A stretch of 34,838 nt of DNA from an uncultured Pseudomonadota bacterium (GTDB lineage: Bacteria; Pseudomonadota; Alphaproteobacteria; RF32; CAG-239): assembly GCA_949295085.1 (NCBI GenBank), contig CASFJS010000015.1, forward strand, positions 1 through 34,838, given 5' to 3'. How positions within the stretch are numbered: the stretch's first letter is position 1; every line of letters starts with the position of its first letter. Below the pieces are notes generated by a model. It was not told the DNA's origin and made no database searches. It was given only the letters and a program-made list of their open reading frames with translations. A program made the position numbers and the translations under genes. Shown in pieces: positions 16,347 through 24,527 of this stretch.

Positions 16347-17549
16347 ATGAACATACACGAATACCAAGCCAAAAAAATCTTGAGCCGCTATGGCGTAAAA
16401 ATACCCAAAGGAATGGTCGCCTATACGCCGGCGGAAGCTCATGCCGCAGCAGCAATGGTTTCGCGTCGGGGGCCGTGGGTGTTAAAAGCTCAGATACAAT
16501 CGGGTTCGCGCAACAAAGGCTATTTTCTTGAAAAGACGGCGGGAGCCGAAGGAGGTATCCGTGTTGTTAATTCGCGTCGTCGCATACGTGAAAATGCGGC
16601 GCAAATGCTCGGTGCAACCTTGGTCACCATGCAAACCGGACCTTTAGGCAAAAAAGTCAGTCGGATTTATGTGGAAGCTTTTAACAAGGTTGAGAGGGGC
16701 TTTTACATGGCTCTGGCCGTTAGCCGGGTAACGGCGGAATTAACGTTGCTGGTTGCGCTGAGCCAAAATGAAGATATTTTGAAAACGGCTCTCAACAAAC
16801 CGGATAAAATTTTAAAAGTTCGTCTGGACATCAGCGGCAATACCCGTCCCGAACAGATCAGGCAGGTTATGACGTTTTTAAAACTGCCGCCGCACTCGGC
16901 CAAACATCTGGAAAGTTTAATCAATGCTCTGCACAAAGCCTTTCTTGAAAACGATGCCTTGATGATTGAGATTAATCCGGTCGGGGTCACCAAAAAGGGC
17001 GAATTGATAGCCCTTGACGCCAAGTTTTCGTTTGATGATAACGCGCTTTTTCGTCATACCGATGTTTTGCAGATGAAAGATGATTGTGAGATATCCGAAC
17101 GGGAACTTCAAGCCGGACGCTACAGGTTTACCTATAGCGAATTTGACGGTTCTGTCGGTTGTATTGTTAACGGCGACGGTTTGGCTTTGGCCGCAATGGA
17201 CTTACTGCGGGACAAAAACATCGGTACGGCCTGCTTTATCAATGTTAAAGGCGGTGTCGATAAAGAAAAAATAGCTTCCGGTATCAAAATCATTATGACC
17301 AATCCGCGGGTTGAGGGAATTTTATTAAATATTCTCGGCGGTTTTCTGCGTTGTGATTTGATTGCCGACGGCATTGTTTCGGCCGCGTCCGAGGTCGGTC
17401 TTAATGTCCCTATGGTTGTCCGCTTTGAAGGCACAAACAAAGAGCGGGCCAAAGAAATTTTGGAAAATTCGCGTCTGCCGGTTATTTGGGCCGACACCAT
17501 GGAAGAATCTGTCGATAAACTGGCAAATGCTTTGGAGGAGGCTGCCTGA
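16347..17549 (+). CDS. sucC: divergent succinyl-CoA ligase beta subunit-like protein (SucC family)
   Basis: The MNIHEYQAKK start at 16347 is the standard SucC N-terminus; a second ATG at 16341 overlaps the sufE stop. The 400-residue protein has the ATP-grasp domain and the CoA-ligase domain. The Mg2+ ligands are present as N210 in EINP and D224 in LDAKFSFDDNALFR. It differs from ordinary SucC at several places: QSGSRNKGYFLEKTAG replaces the usual AGGRGKAGG loop, INVKGGVDKEK replaces LDVGGGA, and GGFLRCD replaces GGIMRCD. It should still fold like SucC. The partner gene at 17551 has lost its phosphohistidine, so the pair may not be an ordinary succinyl-CoA ligase. Its ligand could differ. Confidence 0.85.
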   Translation: MNIHEYQAKKILSRYGVKIPKGMVAYTPAEAHAAAAMVSRRGPWVLKAQIQSGSRNKGYFLEKTAGAEGGIRVVNSRRRIRENAAQMLGATLVTMQTGPLGKKVSRIYVEAFNKVERGFYMALAVSRVTAELTLLVALSQNEDILKTALNKPDKILKVRLDISGNTRPEQIRQVMTFLKLPPHSAKHLESLINALHKAFLENDALMIEINPVGVTKKGELIALDAKFSFDDNALFRHTDVLQMKDDCEISERELQAGRYRFTYSEFDGSVGCIVNGDGLALAAMDLLRDKNIGTACFINVKGGVDKEKIASGIKIIMTNPRVEGILLNILGGFLRCDLIADGIVSAASEVGLNVPMVVRFEGTNKERAKEILENSRLPVIWADTMEESVDKLANALEEAA

Positions 17550-17550
17550 G

Positions 17551-18420
17551 ATGTCTGTTTTCGTGAATAAAAATACCAAAGTGCTCTGTCAGGGAATTAC
17601 AGGTACACAGGCCTCTTTTCATATACAACGTTCTTTAGATTATGGCACAAAAGTCGTTGGCGGTGTAACACCGGGTAAAGGCGGCCAGTTACATCTTAAT
17701 TTACCGGTTTTTGACACCGTCAGAGAAGCTGTCGCCGAAACCGGAGCCACGGCCAGCGTGATGTATGTTCCGGCAAAAGCTGTCAAATCGGCGGTTAAAG
17801 AAGCCGTTGAAGCAGGAATTGAATTGATAGTGACAATTGCCGACGGTGTTCCGCTTAAAGATATGTTGGAAATTAAACAATTACTAAGAAAATCAAAAAC
17901 AAGGCTTATCGGAGCCAATACTCCGGGAATTATTACCCCCGGAGAAGCGCGGTTGGGAATTTTTCCCGAAAACATCCATAATCCGGGGCGGATTGGTGTT
18001 GTATCGCGGTCATCAACGTTAACTTATGAGGCCGTTTTGGAAACCAAACGTGCCGGGCACGGACAGTCAACGGTTATAGGCTTGGGCGATGATGTTTTAA
18101 TCGGCATGGATTTTATAGATGCTTTGGACGCTTTTCACCGTGATGATAAAACCGATGCGGTGGTGATGATCGGCCAGCTCGGCGGAGCTTTTGAGGAAGT
18201 TGCTGCCTCATGGTACGAAAAACAGGAACATAAAAAACCCGTTATAGCATTCATCGCCGGCAATGCCATACCTTTCGGCCATAAGATGGGGTATGCCGGT
18301 GATATTATGACCAAAGGTTTCATTTCGGTACAGGACAAAAAAGATGCTTTAAGCGCGGCCGGAATTACCGTTGTTGATCATATTAACGATATTCATCTTG
18401 AGTTGGCCAAGCTTAAATGA
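17551..18420 (+). CDS. sucD: divergent succinyl-CoA ligase alpha subunit-like protein (SucD family), active-site His replaced by Tyr
   Basis: The ATG at 17551 follows GGAGGAGG and gives 289 residues, the normal SucD length. The CoA-binding part (KVLCQGITGTQ, VVGGVTPGKGG) is conserved. The phosphohistidine of the family, in MGHAGA, is replaced: the segment here reads MGYAGD (Y248). GGDP, which contacts the phosphate, is GDDV, and PNCPG is ANTPG. These three changes lie in the active site. The DNA reads GGGTATGCC, so the Tyr is not a reading slip. The subunit pairs with the SucC-like gene two bases upstream and is followed by comF with an ATGA overlap. Loss of phosphoryl-His transfer is inference. 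Confidence 0.85.
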   Translation: MSVFVNKNTKVLCQGITGTQASFHIQRSLDYGTKVVGGVTPGKGGQLHLNLPVFDTVREAVAETGATASVMYVPAKAVKSAVKEAVEAGIELIVTIADGVPLKDMLEIKQLLRKSKTRLIGANTPGIITPGEARLGIFPENIHNPGRIGVVSRSSTLTYEAVLETKRAGHGQSTVIGLGDDVLIGMDFIDALDAFHRDDKTDAVVMIGQLGGAFEEVAASWYEKQEHKKPVIAFIAGNAIPFGHKMGYAGDIMTKGFISVQDKKDALSAAGITVVDHINDIHLELAKLK

Positions 18421-19136
18421 ATTTTTTCAAAGATATTATCAATTTGATTTTACCGCCGCGCTGTGCCGTTTGCGGCAGGATATTGAATGCCGACAAGGGC
18501 CTGTGTGATGATTGTATAGCCAAGCTTGATTTTATTAACGATACGGTATGTTATCGTTGCGGTCAGCCTTTTGGTACTTTATCCGACGGTAAAGGGCATC
18601 ATATTTGCGCATCGTGCCTGCAACAATCACGGCATGTATTCCGTTTCTCTCGTTCGGTTTTTGTTTATGATGAATTTTCCAAGAAATTGGTTTTGGATTT
18701 CAAATTTCACGACCGTACGGATTTGGCAACATTATTGGCCAAGATGCTGTATGTCGCCGGCAAAGATATCTTTAGTGCCGGGGTTGATGTTATTGTACCG
18801 GTTCCGTTGCACTACACCAGATTATTAAAGCGCCGCTACAATCAATCGGCACTGCTGGCAAAAGAGCTTGGCCGGCTAACCGGTATCAAAGTCTGTTACA
18901 ATGTCGTTATCAAAAACAAAAGAACCAAACCTCAGGTTGAGTGCAGCGGGGTTGAAAGGCTGAATAACATTAAAGGTGCTTTTAAGATAAGGGAACCGGA
19001 ACTCATTAAAGATAAAAGAATATTGCTGATTGACGATGTCTTAACCACTGGCGCAACTCTGACGGAATGTGCTCGGGTAATTCGCAAAGCGCGGCCACGC
19101 TCGGTTGATAATCTGACCTTGGCAAGGGTATTATAA
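18417..19136 (+). CDS. comF: ComF-family phosphoribosyltransferase-like protein
   Basis: The 239-residue protein has N-terminal zinc-binding cysteine pairs (CAVCG, CDDC, CYRCG, CASC), then a type I phosphoribosyltransferase domain. Its PRPP-binding motif is ILLIDDVLTTGATL. ComF helps DNA uptake in competent bacteria, but homologues occur in non-competent species too, so competence is not implied. It overlaps sucD by ATGA and meets the LysR gene tail to tail with no gap. Confidence 0.9.
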   Translation: MNFFKDIINLILPPRCAVCGRILNADKGLCDDCIAKLDFINDTVCYRCGQPFGTLSDGKGHHICASCLQQSRHVFRFSRSVFVYDEFSKKLVLDFKFHDRTDLATLLAKMLYVAGKDIFSAGVDVIVPVPLHYTRLLKRRYNQSALLAKELGRLTGIKVCYNVVIKNKRTKPQVECSGVERLNNIKGAFKIREPELIKDKRILLIDDVLTTGATLTECARVIRKARPRSVDNLTLARVL

Positions 19137-20246
19137 TCATATCTGTGCCAACATGTGGCGGTAGTTACGCAAAGCATTTTGAAAGGGCGGTAAATTTTTA
19201 AGGCCTTTATGAACGCTCAGGTACAGGGTTGCCGAAGCTTCGCACGGCAATTCATCCAAATAGATGAGGTTTGTTTGCGATATGGTCAACGGAACGACGC
19301 ATATACCGGATCCGCAACGGGCCATATCGGTCAGAAGAATATTAAGATTGCCCACGGTGCATGTTTTGCAGCAGTTTTGCATAAGATGACGGTATTTTTT
19401 ATCGGCATAGGGCCTGAAACTGCCGTCAAGAATACGGTGATTTTGCTGCATGTCTAAAAGATTTTTCGGTATTCCGCATTCATTGAGGTATTCCTGACTG
19501 GCGAAAAATCCGCAGGGAATTTTTTTCTGCAAAATAATATCCAAATCCGGCGCTTGCGGTTCGGAATAAGTAAGAGCAATATCCCAATCATCGGTATGCA
19601 GATTCGGATCATCGGCAAAAACCATAATGTCTTGTTCGGCATATTCTGTTTCGGCAGCAACAAAAGCCGCATCGATTTCCCGGGCCAAAGCCAGACGGAT
19701 GTGGCGACCGGGATCTAATTTATGGGCATTGCGAAAATAAGGTAGAATATTGAATAACGTATCGCATTTTAATAAAATTTTTCGCGCCGTAAAGGTCGGA
19801 TAAGAACCGCGATTATCGGTGTGCATTAATGAACAACCGAGAGTTTTTTCCAAAGCCTCAAGATAAATATTTATGGTCTCAATGGATGAGGCCAACATTT
19901 GTGCGGCAAGGCGTTTGTTTCCGTAAAAGGCAATGGCTTTTAGATAAAATACGCCGCGCAGATTTTTAAGATTGAGCAAATTGAAGCTTTTTGTCGGCAA
20001 CCAATTTTTAGTATATAAATCACGGGATTTAACCACAAGCTCCTTGGCCTGAGATGTCAACAAACAGTTATGGTGGCTGATTAATAATTTGCAACCCAGA
20101 CAAGCCTCCAGAAACACAATATATTTGCTAACGGTATCGACCGAAACATCAACGGCCGCGGCAGTCTTACGTTTGCTTGCAGTTTGGGATAAAGAAATTA
20201 ATAATAACAGTCCTTCCAGGCATTTTAAATTTCTTTTTGTCAGCAT
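19137..20246 (-). CDS. LysR-type regulator with two N-terminal helix-turn-helix units
   Basis: Residues 1-70 form a LysR-type winged helix: AAAVDVSVDTVSKYIVFLEACLG, then LLTSQAKELV. Residues about 92-165 repeat it: LAAQMLASSIETINIYLEALEKTLGC, then PTFTARKIL. A C-terminal effector domain of about 180 residues follows (about 180-369), with LLTDMARCGSGICVVPLTIS typical of LysR proteins. Ordinary LysR regulators have one DNA-binding unit and about 300 residues; this one has 369. The duplication is visible directly. The second unit could bind a second half-site, form dimer contacts or be degenerate. It is convergent with comF and has its own upstream promoter. Confidence 0.82.
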   Translation of the reverse strand: MLTKRNLKCLEGLLLLISLSQTASKRKTAAAVDVSVDTVSKYIVFLEACLGCKLLISHHNCLLTSQAKELVVKSRDLYTKNWLPTKSFNLLNLKNLRGVFYLKAIAFYGNKRLAAQMLASSIETINIYLEALEKTLGCSLMHTDNRGSYPTFTARKILLKCDTLFNILPYFRNAHKLDPGRHIRLALAREIDAAFVAAETEYAEQDIMVFADDPNLHTDDWDIALTYSEPQAPDLDIILQKKIPCGFFASQEYLNECGIPKNLLDMQQNHRILDGSFRPYADKKYRHLMQNCCKTCTVGNLNILLTDMARCGSGICVVPLTISQTNLIYLDELPCEASATLYLSVHKGLKNLPPFQNALRNYRHMLAQI

Positions 20247-20285
20247 CTTTTTTCCCTAAAGGCCGTATCACGATATTATACTTAT

Positions 20286-20314
20286 AGTATAAAATACATC
20301 ATAAAGCAAGTAAA
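20286..20314 (-). promoter_or_regulatory. predicted promoter of the LysR-type regulator
   Basis: On the minus strand TTTACT (20309-20314), a 17-bp spacer and TATACT (20286-20291) lie about 40 bp before the LysR start. Confidence 0.4.
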
Positions 20315-20407
20315 AATTGTTAAACCGGCTTTTTTGCAAAAACAGTTGCGAAATTTAACACTTTGTAATATAACCCCTAAACAGTAAATTTTAACCCGGG
20401 ATCTGAA

Positions 20408-21493
20408 ATGAAAGTAGATATTTTTGATTTTGATCTTCCGCGAGAGCTTATAGCATCTCAACCGGTCACCCCGCGCCATGCGTCACGTCTTTTGGATTTA
20501 TCGGCCGATGGCCGCATCACCGACCGCCATTTTAGCGATTTGCCGGAGCTCCTGCAAAAAGGCGATGTTCTGGTTTGTAATGACACCAAGGTTATTCCGG
20601 CACGCCTTTACGGACAACGCGGCGAGGCTCTGGTCGAAGTAACGCTCTACCATCCGGTTGATGGTTTGTCCTGGTGGTCGTTTGTCAAGAATTCCAAACG
20701 CCTTAAACAAGGAGACGTTATTGTTTTTTATCATGACGGCAAACCGGCGGAATCATCTTCCTTTTCGGCCACGGTACAGGAAAAAGATAAAGAGGACGGG
20801 GTTCTCATAAGGTTCAATTGTGACAGCGATAAACTGGCGGTTTTTTTACAGGAATTCGGGTATATGCCTTTGCCGCCGTACATCAAACGTGATCGCCCCG
20901 GTAAAGATTCGTTGTGGCATAAATTTAATGATAAAGAAAATTACCAAACCGTGTATGCGCGCTATGAAGGAGCCGTTGCCGCGCCGACGGCCGGTTTGCA
21001 CTTTACGCCGGAAGTTATGCAACGCTTGCAAGAAAAAGGGGTTGAACAGGTCTTTGTAACTCTGCATGTCGGTGCCGGTACGTTTTTACCGGTTAAAACC
21101 GATGATACTGAAGACCATAAAATGCATGCCGAATATGGTATTATCACGCCGGAAGCGGCCGAAGCAATCAACAAGGCACGCCGAAACGGGCAGCGCATTA
21201 TTGCCGTCGGTACAACATCATTAAGACTTTTGGAAAGCGCCGCCGATGACAAAGGTATTGTTCATCCTTTTGTTGGTGAAACGGACATCTTTATTACCCC
21301 CGGCTACAAATTTAAAGCATTGGATTTTTTGATTACCAATTTTCATCTGCCAAAATCAACATTGTTTATGCTGGTTTGTGCCGTTGCCGGAACAGATACC
21401 ATGAAAAAAGCCTATGCCCATGCCATTGCCGAAAAATACCGGTTTTACTCCTATGGTGACAGTTCAATTTTGAAATGCGTAAACAAAATTTAA
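20408..21493 (+). CDS. queA: S-adenosylmethionine:tRNA ribosyltransferase-isomerase QueA
   Basis: QueA transfers the ribosyl part of SAM to the 7-aminomethyl-7-deazaguanine in tRNA, giving epoxyqueuosine. The 361-residue length is normal. Conserved segments seen are FDFDLPRELIASQP, the loop after PTAGLHFTPEVM, the TDDTEDHKMHAE stretch and the C-terminal FHLPKSTLFMLVCA. The start has a GGGA 10 bp upstream. The flanking genes are not queuosine genes. Confidence 0.96.
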   Translation: MKVDIFDFDLPRELIASQPVTPRHASRLLDLSADGRITDRHFSDLPELLQKGDVLVCNDTKVIPARLYGQRGEALVEVTLYHPVDGLSWWSFVKNSKRLKQGDVIVFYHDGKPAESSSFSATVQEKDKEDGVLIRFNCDSDKLAVFLQEFGYMPLPPYIKRDRPGKDSLWHKFNDKENYQTVYARYEGAVAAPTAGLHFTPEVMQRLQEKGVEQVFVTLHVGAGTFLPVKTDDTEDHKMHAEYGIITPEAAEAINKARRNGQRIIAVGTTSLRLLESAADDKGIVHPFVGETDIFITPGYKFKALDFLITNFHLPKSTLFMLVCAVAGTDTMKKAYAHAIAEKYRFYSYGDSSILKCVNKI

Positions 21494-21548
21494 CTTTTTG
21501 CGACTAAGATTCCGTTCACAAAACATCTGTTGATTCGGATATAAAAAT

Positions 21549-22706
21549 ATGCGCCTGCAACATATTTTGGAAAAATATTTACCATTGATAAGCGGAATGC
21601 TTGTCCCTGCAATGATTTTTGCCGTCGGTTTGCTGTGGTTTTTGGCTGCCGGCGGTTTTGACTTTGGTATTGCCGGGATTTTTCATTGGTTTTTTTATGG
21701 ATTAGGCTTGTTCAATCTTCTGGTATTGTTCAATTTTAACCGGGGCAAACCGTTATTTTTTACGATCATCATAATTTTGAGTTATGTTTTGTTAAATTAT
21801 CTCAAACAACGCTTCGGAGCCGACTTTGCCTCGACGGTTTGGTACCGAGATTTAGAGGTTTTGGTGCCCCTGAATTTACTCGTGTTTTACCGGCTCGGCA
21901 ACCGGCATTTTTTTGGCCGCACATCGTTATGGATGTTGCTGGGCATTATTAGTCAGTACACGATTGTTGAATTTTTGGGGCGGTACGATTTCTCTGTTTC
22001 GTTTGTCTGGCACGATATTAATCTGCCGTCGGTTGTAGCTTTTGTTGCGTTGACGGGGTGCGCGTTGTTTTATGCCGTCAAAGACGGACGTTTTGCGGAT
22101 TACGGCATTTTATTTGCATCTTTAAGCATCTGGAGCGGCTTTTACAATGCCGCCGAAGCATCGGGACTAAGTATCTTCTTTTTTATGGCGCAGTTTGAAC
22201 TAAGCATCAGTCTCATTTACACGCTTATACATAATCATTACTACGATGAAACGACGGGCTTCTTTAGCCGCAATTCTTATCTGCTGCAATCGCGGCATTT
22301 TCCGTTGAAATACAGTTTGGGGATTATCAGCATTGATAATTACGATAAACTGGCGACGACTCTCGGTCACAATAAGATGAACCGGATTATTGTCATGCTG
22401 GCCGGAATTTTGGAAGACATGAACCCCGAAGATCATATTTATCGTTATGGCAATGATGAGTTTATCGTCATTTACAAAAGGCTGGATAAGAAAGAGGCGT
22501 TTAAACATCTGGATGATATTCGTCGCAATATTGCCGGTGTGGCCTTTGAATATGCCCAGGGTAAAAAGCCGCTCAAGCTGACGGTATCTTGCAGTGTCGC
22601 CGAGAAAAAACGCAGCGATTCCGGTGCGGTGGAAGTTTTGGTACGTGCCGACAAAGCCTTGCGGCAGACCCTAAAATTCAGCCACAACGTAACCTCTCAG
22701 GGCTAG
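21549..22706 (+). CDS. membrane diguanylate-cyclase-like protein with a GNDEF motif
   Basis: The 385-residue protein has about six hydrophobic N-terminal helices (about 15-215) and a GGDEF domain at 230-375. The domain start DETTGFFSRNSYL is recognisable. The active-site motif is YRYGNDEFIVIYK, with N for the second G of GGDEF. The acidic residues are kept, so residual activity or nucleotide binding is possible; the change is unusual. It ends exactly at the stop of the convergent lgt. It follows queA by 55 bp and may be in the same transcript. Confidence 0.82.
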   Translation: MRLQHILEKYLPLISGMLVPAMIFAVGLLWFLAAGGFDFGIAGIFHWFFYGLGLFNLLVLFNFNRGKPLFFTIIIILSYVLLNYLKQRFGADFASTVWYRDLEVLVPLNLLVFYRLGNRHFFGRTSLWMLLGIISQYTIVEFLGRYDFSVSFVWHDINLPSVVAFVALTGCALFYAVKDGRFADYGILFASLSIWSGFYNAAEASGLSIFFFMAQFELSISLIYTLIHNHYYDETTGFFSRNSYLLQSRHFPLKYSLGIISIDNYDKLATTLGHNKMNRIIVMLAGILEDMNPEDHIYRYGNDEFIVIYKRLDKKEAFKHLDDIRRNIAGVAFEYAQGKKPLKLTVSCSVAEKKRSDSGAVEVLVRADKALRQTLKFSHNVTSQG

Positions 22707-23495
22707 TTAATTTTTAAGCCTGACCGCCAGCACCCACAGGCCGGCAATAATCAACGGCACGGAAAGCATCTGGCCCATTGTAATTCCGCCGAAGAAAAAA
22801 CCGAGTTGGATATCCGGCTGGCGGAATTGTTCCAGCGAAATCCGAAAGATACCATACAACAAAACAAACATCGCCGATACAATACCGGAGCAGGAGCGGA
22901 CTTTTTTATAACGCCACAGCCAATTAAGGACAATAAAGATAACCACACCCTCAAAAAAAGCTTCGTAGAGTTGCGAGGGGTGTCGTGGTGCGTAACCGCC
23001 GGCCGGAAAGCGCACCGCCCAGGGGACATCGGTTTCTCTGCCCCAGAGTTCATCATTGATAAAATTGGCAAGACGCCCCAAAAATATACCAATCGGCGTA
23101 TATAAAACCACCAGGTCGGTAATGTCCAAAAATTTGTAATGATATTTGCGGGCAAAGAGCCAAACCGCCGCCATCACACCGGCAATTCCGCCGTGAAATG
23201 ACATTCCGCCTTTCCATAATTCCAGCAATCGCCAAGGCTTTAGCCACATTTCGGTGCCGCCGTAAAACACGGCATAACCCAACCTTCCGCCGATGATAAT
23301 ACCGAGCGTTACATAAAAAGCCAGATCTTCAATTTGTTGGCGTGTATAGCCGAGCTTGTATTTATCATTATTGCGCAACAGCAAAAACCATGCCGCCACA
23401 ATACCCAAAAGATACGCCAGCGAATACCAGCGAATATCAATCGGCCCCAAACTAAACGCAATCGGCGATATCTCGGGATAAACCAAGCCTGTCAT
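22707..23495 (-). CDS. lgt: prolipoprotein diacylglyceryl transferase Lgt
   Basis: Lgt attaches diacylglycerol to the lipobox cysteine of prolipoproteins, for example the NlpD-like protein at 8295. The 262-residue protein has seven membrane segments and the signature GRLANFINDELWGR, where GRIGNFIN is usual. HPSQLYEA and the N-terminal GPIDIRWYSLAYLLG are typical. The ATG follows AAGGA. It meets the GGDEF gene tail to tail with no spacer. Confidence 0.95.
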   Translation of the reverse strand: MTGLVYPEISPIAFSLGPIDIRWYSLAYLLGIVAAWFLLLRNNDKYKLGYTRQQIEDLAFYVTLGIIIGGRLGYAVFYGGTEMWLKPWRLLELWKGGMSFHGGIAGVMAAVWLFARKYHYKFLDITDLVVLYTPIGIFLGRLANFINDELWGRETDVPWAVRFPAGGYAPRHPSQLYEAFFEGVVIFIVLNWLWRYKKVRSCSGIVSAMFVLLYGIFRISLEQFRQPDIQLGFFFGGITMGQMLSVPLIIAGLWVLAVRLKN

Positions 23496-23754
23496 CTCAT
23501 AAAATCCTTATCTCTTTTAAAAACATTGCTTAAAGAATAATTAATTTCCACAAATATATCCACACTTAAAAAATAAAAAAATTTTTTTACGAACTATCCT
23601 TTTGATTTTACAAATAATCTATCGGTAAAATTTTATCCACAAAAACGAATATGGTGGACAACTGCGACTCGGCGATTGCAATTGTTTTGCGGTCATTGCA
23701 AGCTTGAATTGTTCCGTTTAAGGGCAACGCTTATTTTTTGATGGAGAACAAAGA
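23496..23754. promoter_or_regulatory. AT-rich divergent intergenic region with CtrA and DnaA boxes
   Basis: This region lies between lgt (minus) and the YbjN-like gene (plus). A full CtrA-type site TTAA-N7-TTAA sits at 23530-23544. Three DnaA-box-like sites follow: ATTTCCACA (23544-23552, one mismatch), ATATCCACA (23556-23564, one mismatch) and TTATCCACA (23633-23641, perfect). An A/T-only run lies between (about 23565-23588). The combination resembles an alphaproteobacterial origin or a CtrA/DnaA-regulated promoter. No gene is seen inside. Confidence 0.45.
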
Positions 23755-24252
23755 ATGCAACCGGCTCAGAATTTAGCCTCAACGATCAATCCGATAGATA
23801 TGGTCGAAAATATTTTCACCGCCCGCTCCTACGAATTGGAGCGTCGCAACCCGAATGAGGTTGTCGTTGAAGTCCAGGGTAAATGGGACAATATGTTGCT
23901 GTTTTTTGCATGGGAAGCTTCAATGAAATGCCTGCACATGTCCTGCCTGATGAATATTGACAACAAGCTCGACGACCGCAGCAAGATTTTTGAGCTTTTG
24001 GCCCTGGTCAATGAAAATCTGTGGGTCGGTCATTTTTCTTATTGGACCGAGCAAAATATGCCGGTGTTCAAACATTCGGTTTTCTTAAATTACGGTGAAG
24101 AGTTTTTTGAGCATAAAATTTCTCAAATGATTGATATCGCTATCAAAGAATGCGAGCGAATGTATCCTGTCTTTAAGGTCGTGCTGACCAAAGGTATGGA
24201 TCCCAAAGAAGCCCTCTACCCGTTAATGATGGAAACCATCGGCCAGGCATAA
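23755..24252 (+). CDS. YbjN-domain protein
   Basis: The 165-residue soluble protein has the YbjN fold pattern: a first strand segment VVVEVQGKWDNMLLFFAW, then CLMNIDNKL, then ELLALVNENLWVGHFSYW and LNYGEEFF. YbjN proteins resemble type III secretion chaperones and are implicated in stress responses; the role here is not known. The ATG follows GGAG. It runs to a strong hairpin terminator at 24251-24292 and faces the ACP-like gene on the other strand. In many alphaproteobacteria a YbjN gene sits near lgt, which supports the call. Confidence 0.85.
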   Translation: MQPAQNLASTINPIDMVENIFTARSYELERRNPNEVVVEVQGKWDNMLLFFAWEASMKCLHMSCLMNIDNKLDDRSKIFELLALVNENLWVGHFSYWTEQNMPVFKHSVFLNYGEEFFEHKISQMIDIAIKECERMYPVFKVVLTKGMDPKEALYPLMMETIGQA

Positions 24253-24292
24253 AAAAAGCCTACCGCCTTGTTTAATAAAGGGGTAAGCTTTT
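24251..24292. terminator. hairpin terminator between the YbjN-like gene and the ACP-like gene
   Basis: AAAAGCCTACCGCCTT (24254-24269) pairs with AAGGGGTAAGCTTTT (24278-24292), with one bulge and one mismatch. T-runs on both strands allow termination from both sides. Confidence 0.75.
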
Positions 24293-24296
24293 GCCA

Positions 24297-24527
24297 TTAA
24301 AAAGCCGCTAATTTATCCAAAAAATCACCGACACTCTGTGAGTTTTGCAAGGCGCTCTGGCAGGCATAAATGCTGACATCGGCCCAATTGCTGAACACCA
24401 CGGCAAAGTCATAATTTTCGCTGTCTAAGGACAAATCAATCAATAAGGTATTCTCCTTGATTTGTTCTCCCATAAGAGATTTTAGCAAAGCCAAAAGCTC
24501 TTTCTTTCGCTCATTTGTGCTGTTCAT
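24297..24527 (-). CDS. acyl-carrier-protein-like small protein
   Basis: The ATG at 24527 gives 76 residues, the usual ACP length; a longer frame from 24581 would run through the preceding small gene. The protein has an N-terminal helix (ERKKELLALLKSLMG), then a stretch NTLLIDLSLDSENYD, which aligns with the DSL phosphopantetheine site of ACPs. The serine is kept, while the following Leu is Glu. The end QSVGDFLDKL matches the TVGDxxDxI pattern of ACPs. It overlaps the small ORF upstream by 17 bp. Whether it is really carried by phosphopantetheine is uncertain; it could also be an unrelated four-helix protein. Confidence 0.55.
   Translation of the reverse strand: MNSTNERKKELLALLKSLMGEQIKENTLLIDLSLDSENYDFAVVFSNWADVSIYACQSALQNSQSVGDFLDKLAAF

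Noticed and set aside
16347..18420. malate-CoA ligase (MtkA/MtkB)
   Set aside because: The active-site His is missing in SucD and no serine-cycle neighbours are present, so the assignment is not supported.
20247..20407. riboswitch before queA
   Set aside because: No preQ1-type or other recognised fold could be made out by eye in the 161 bp.
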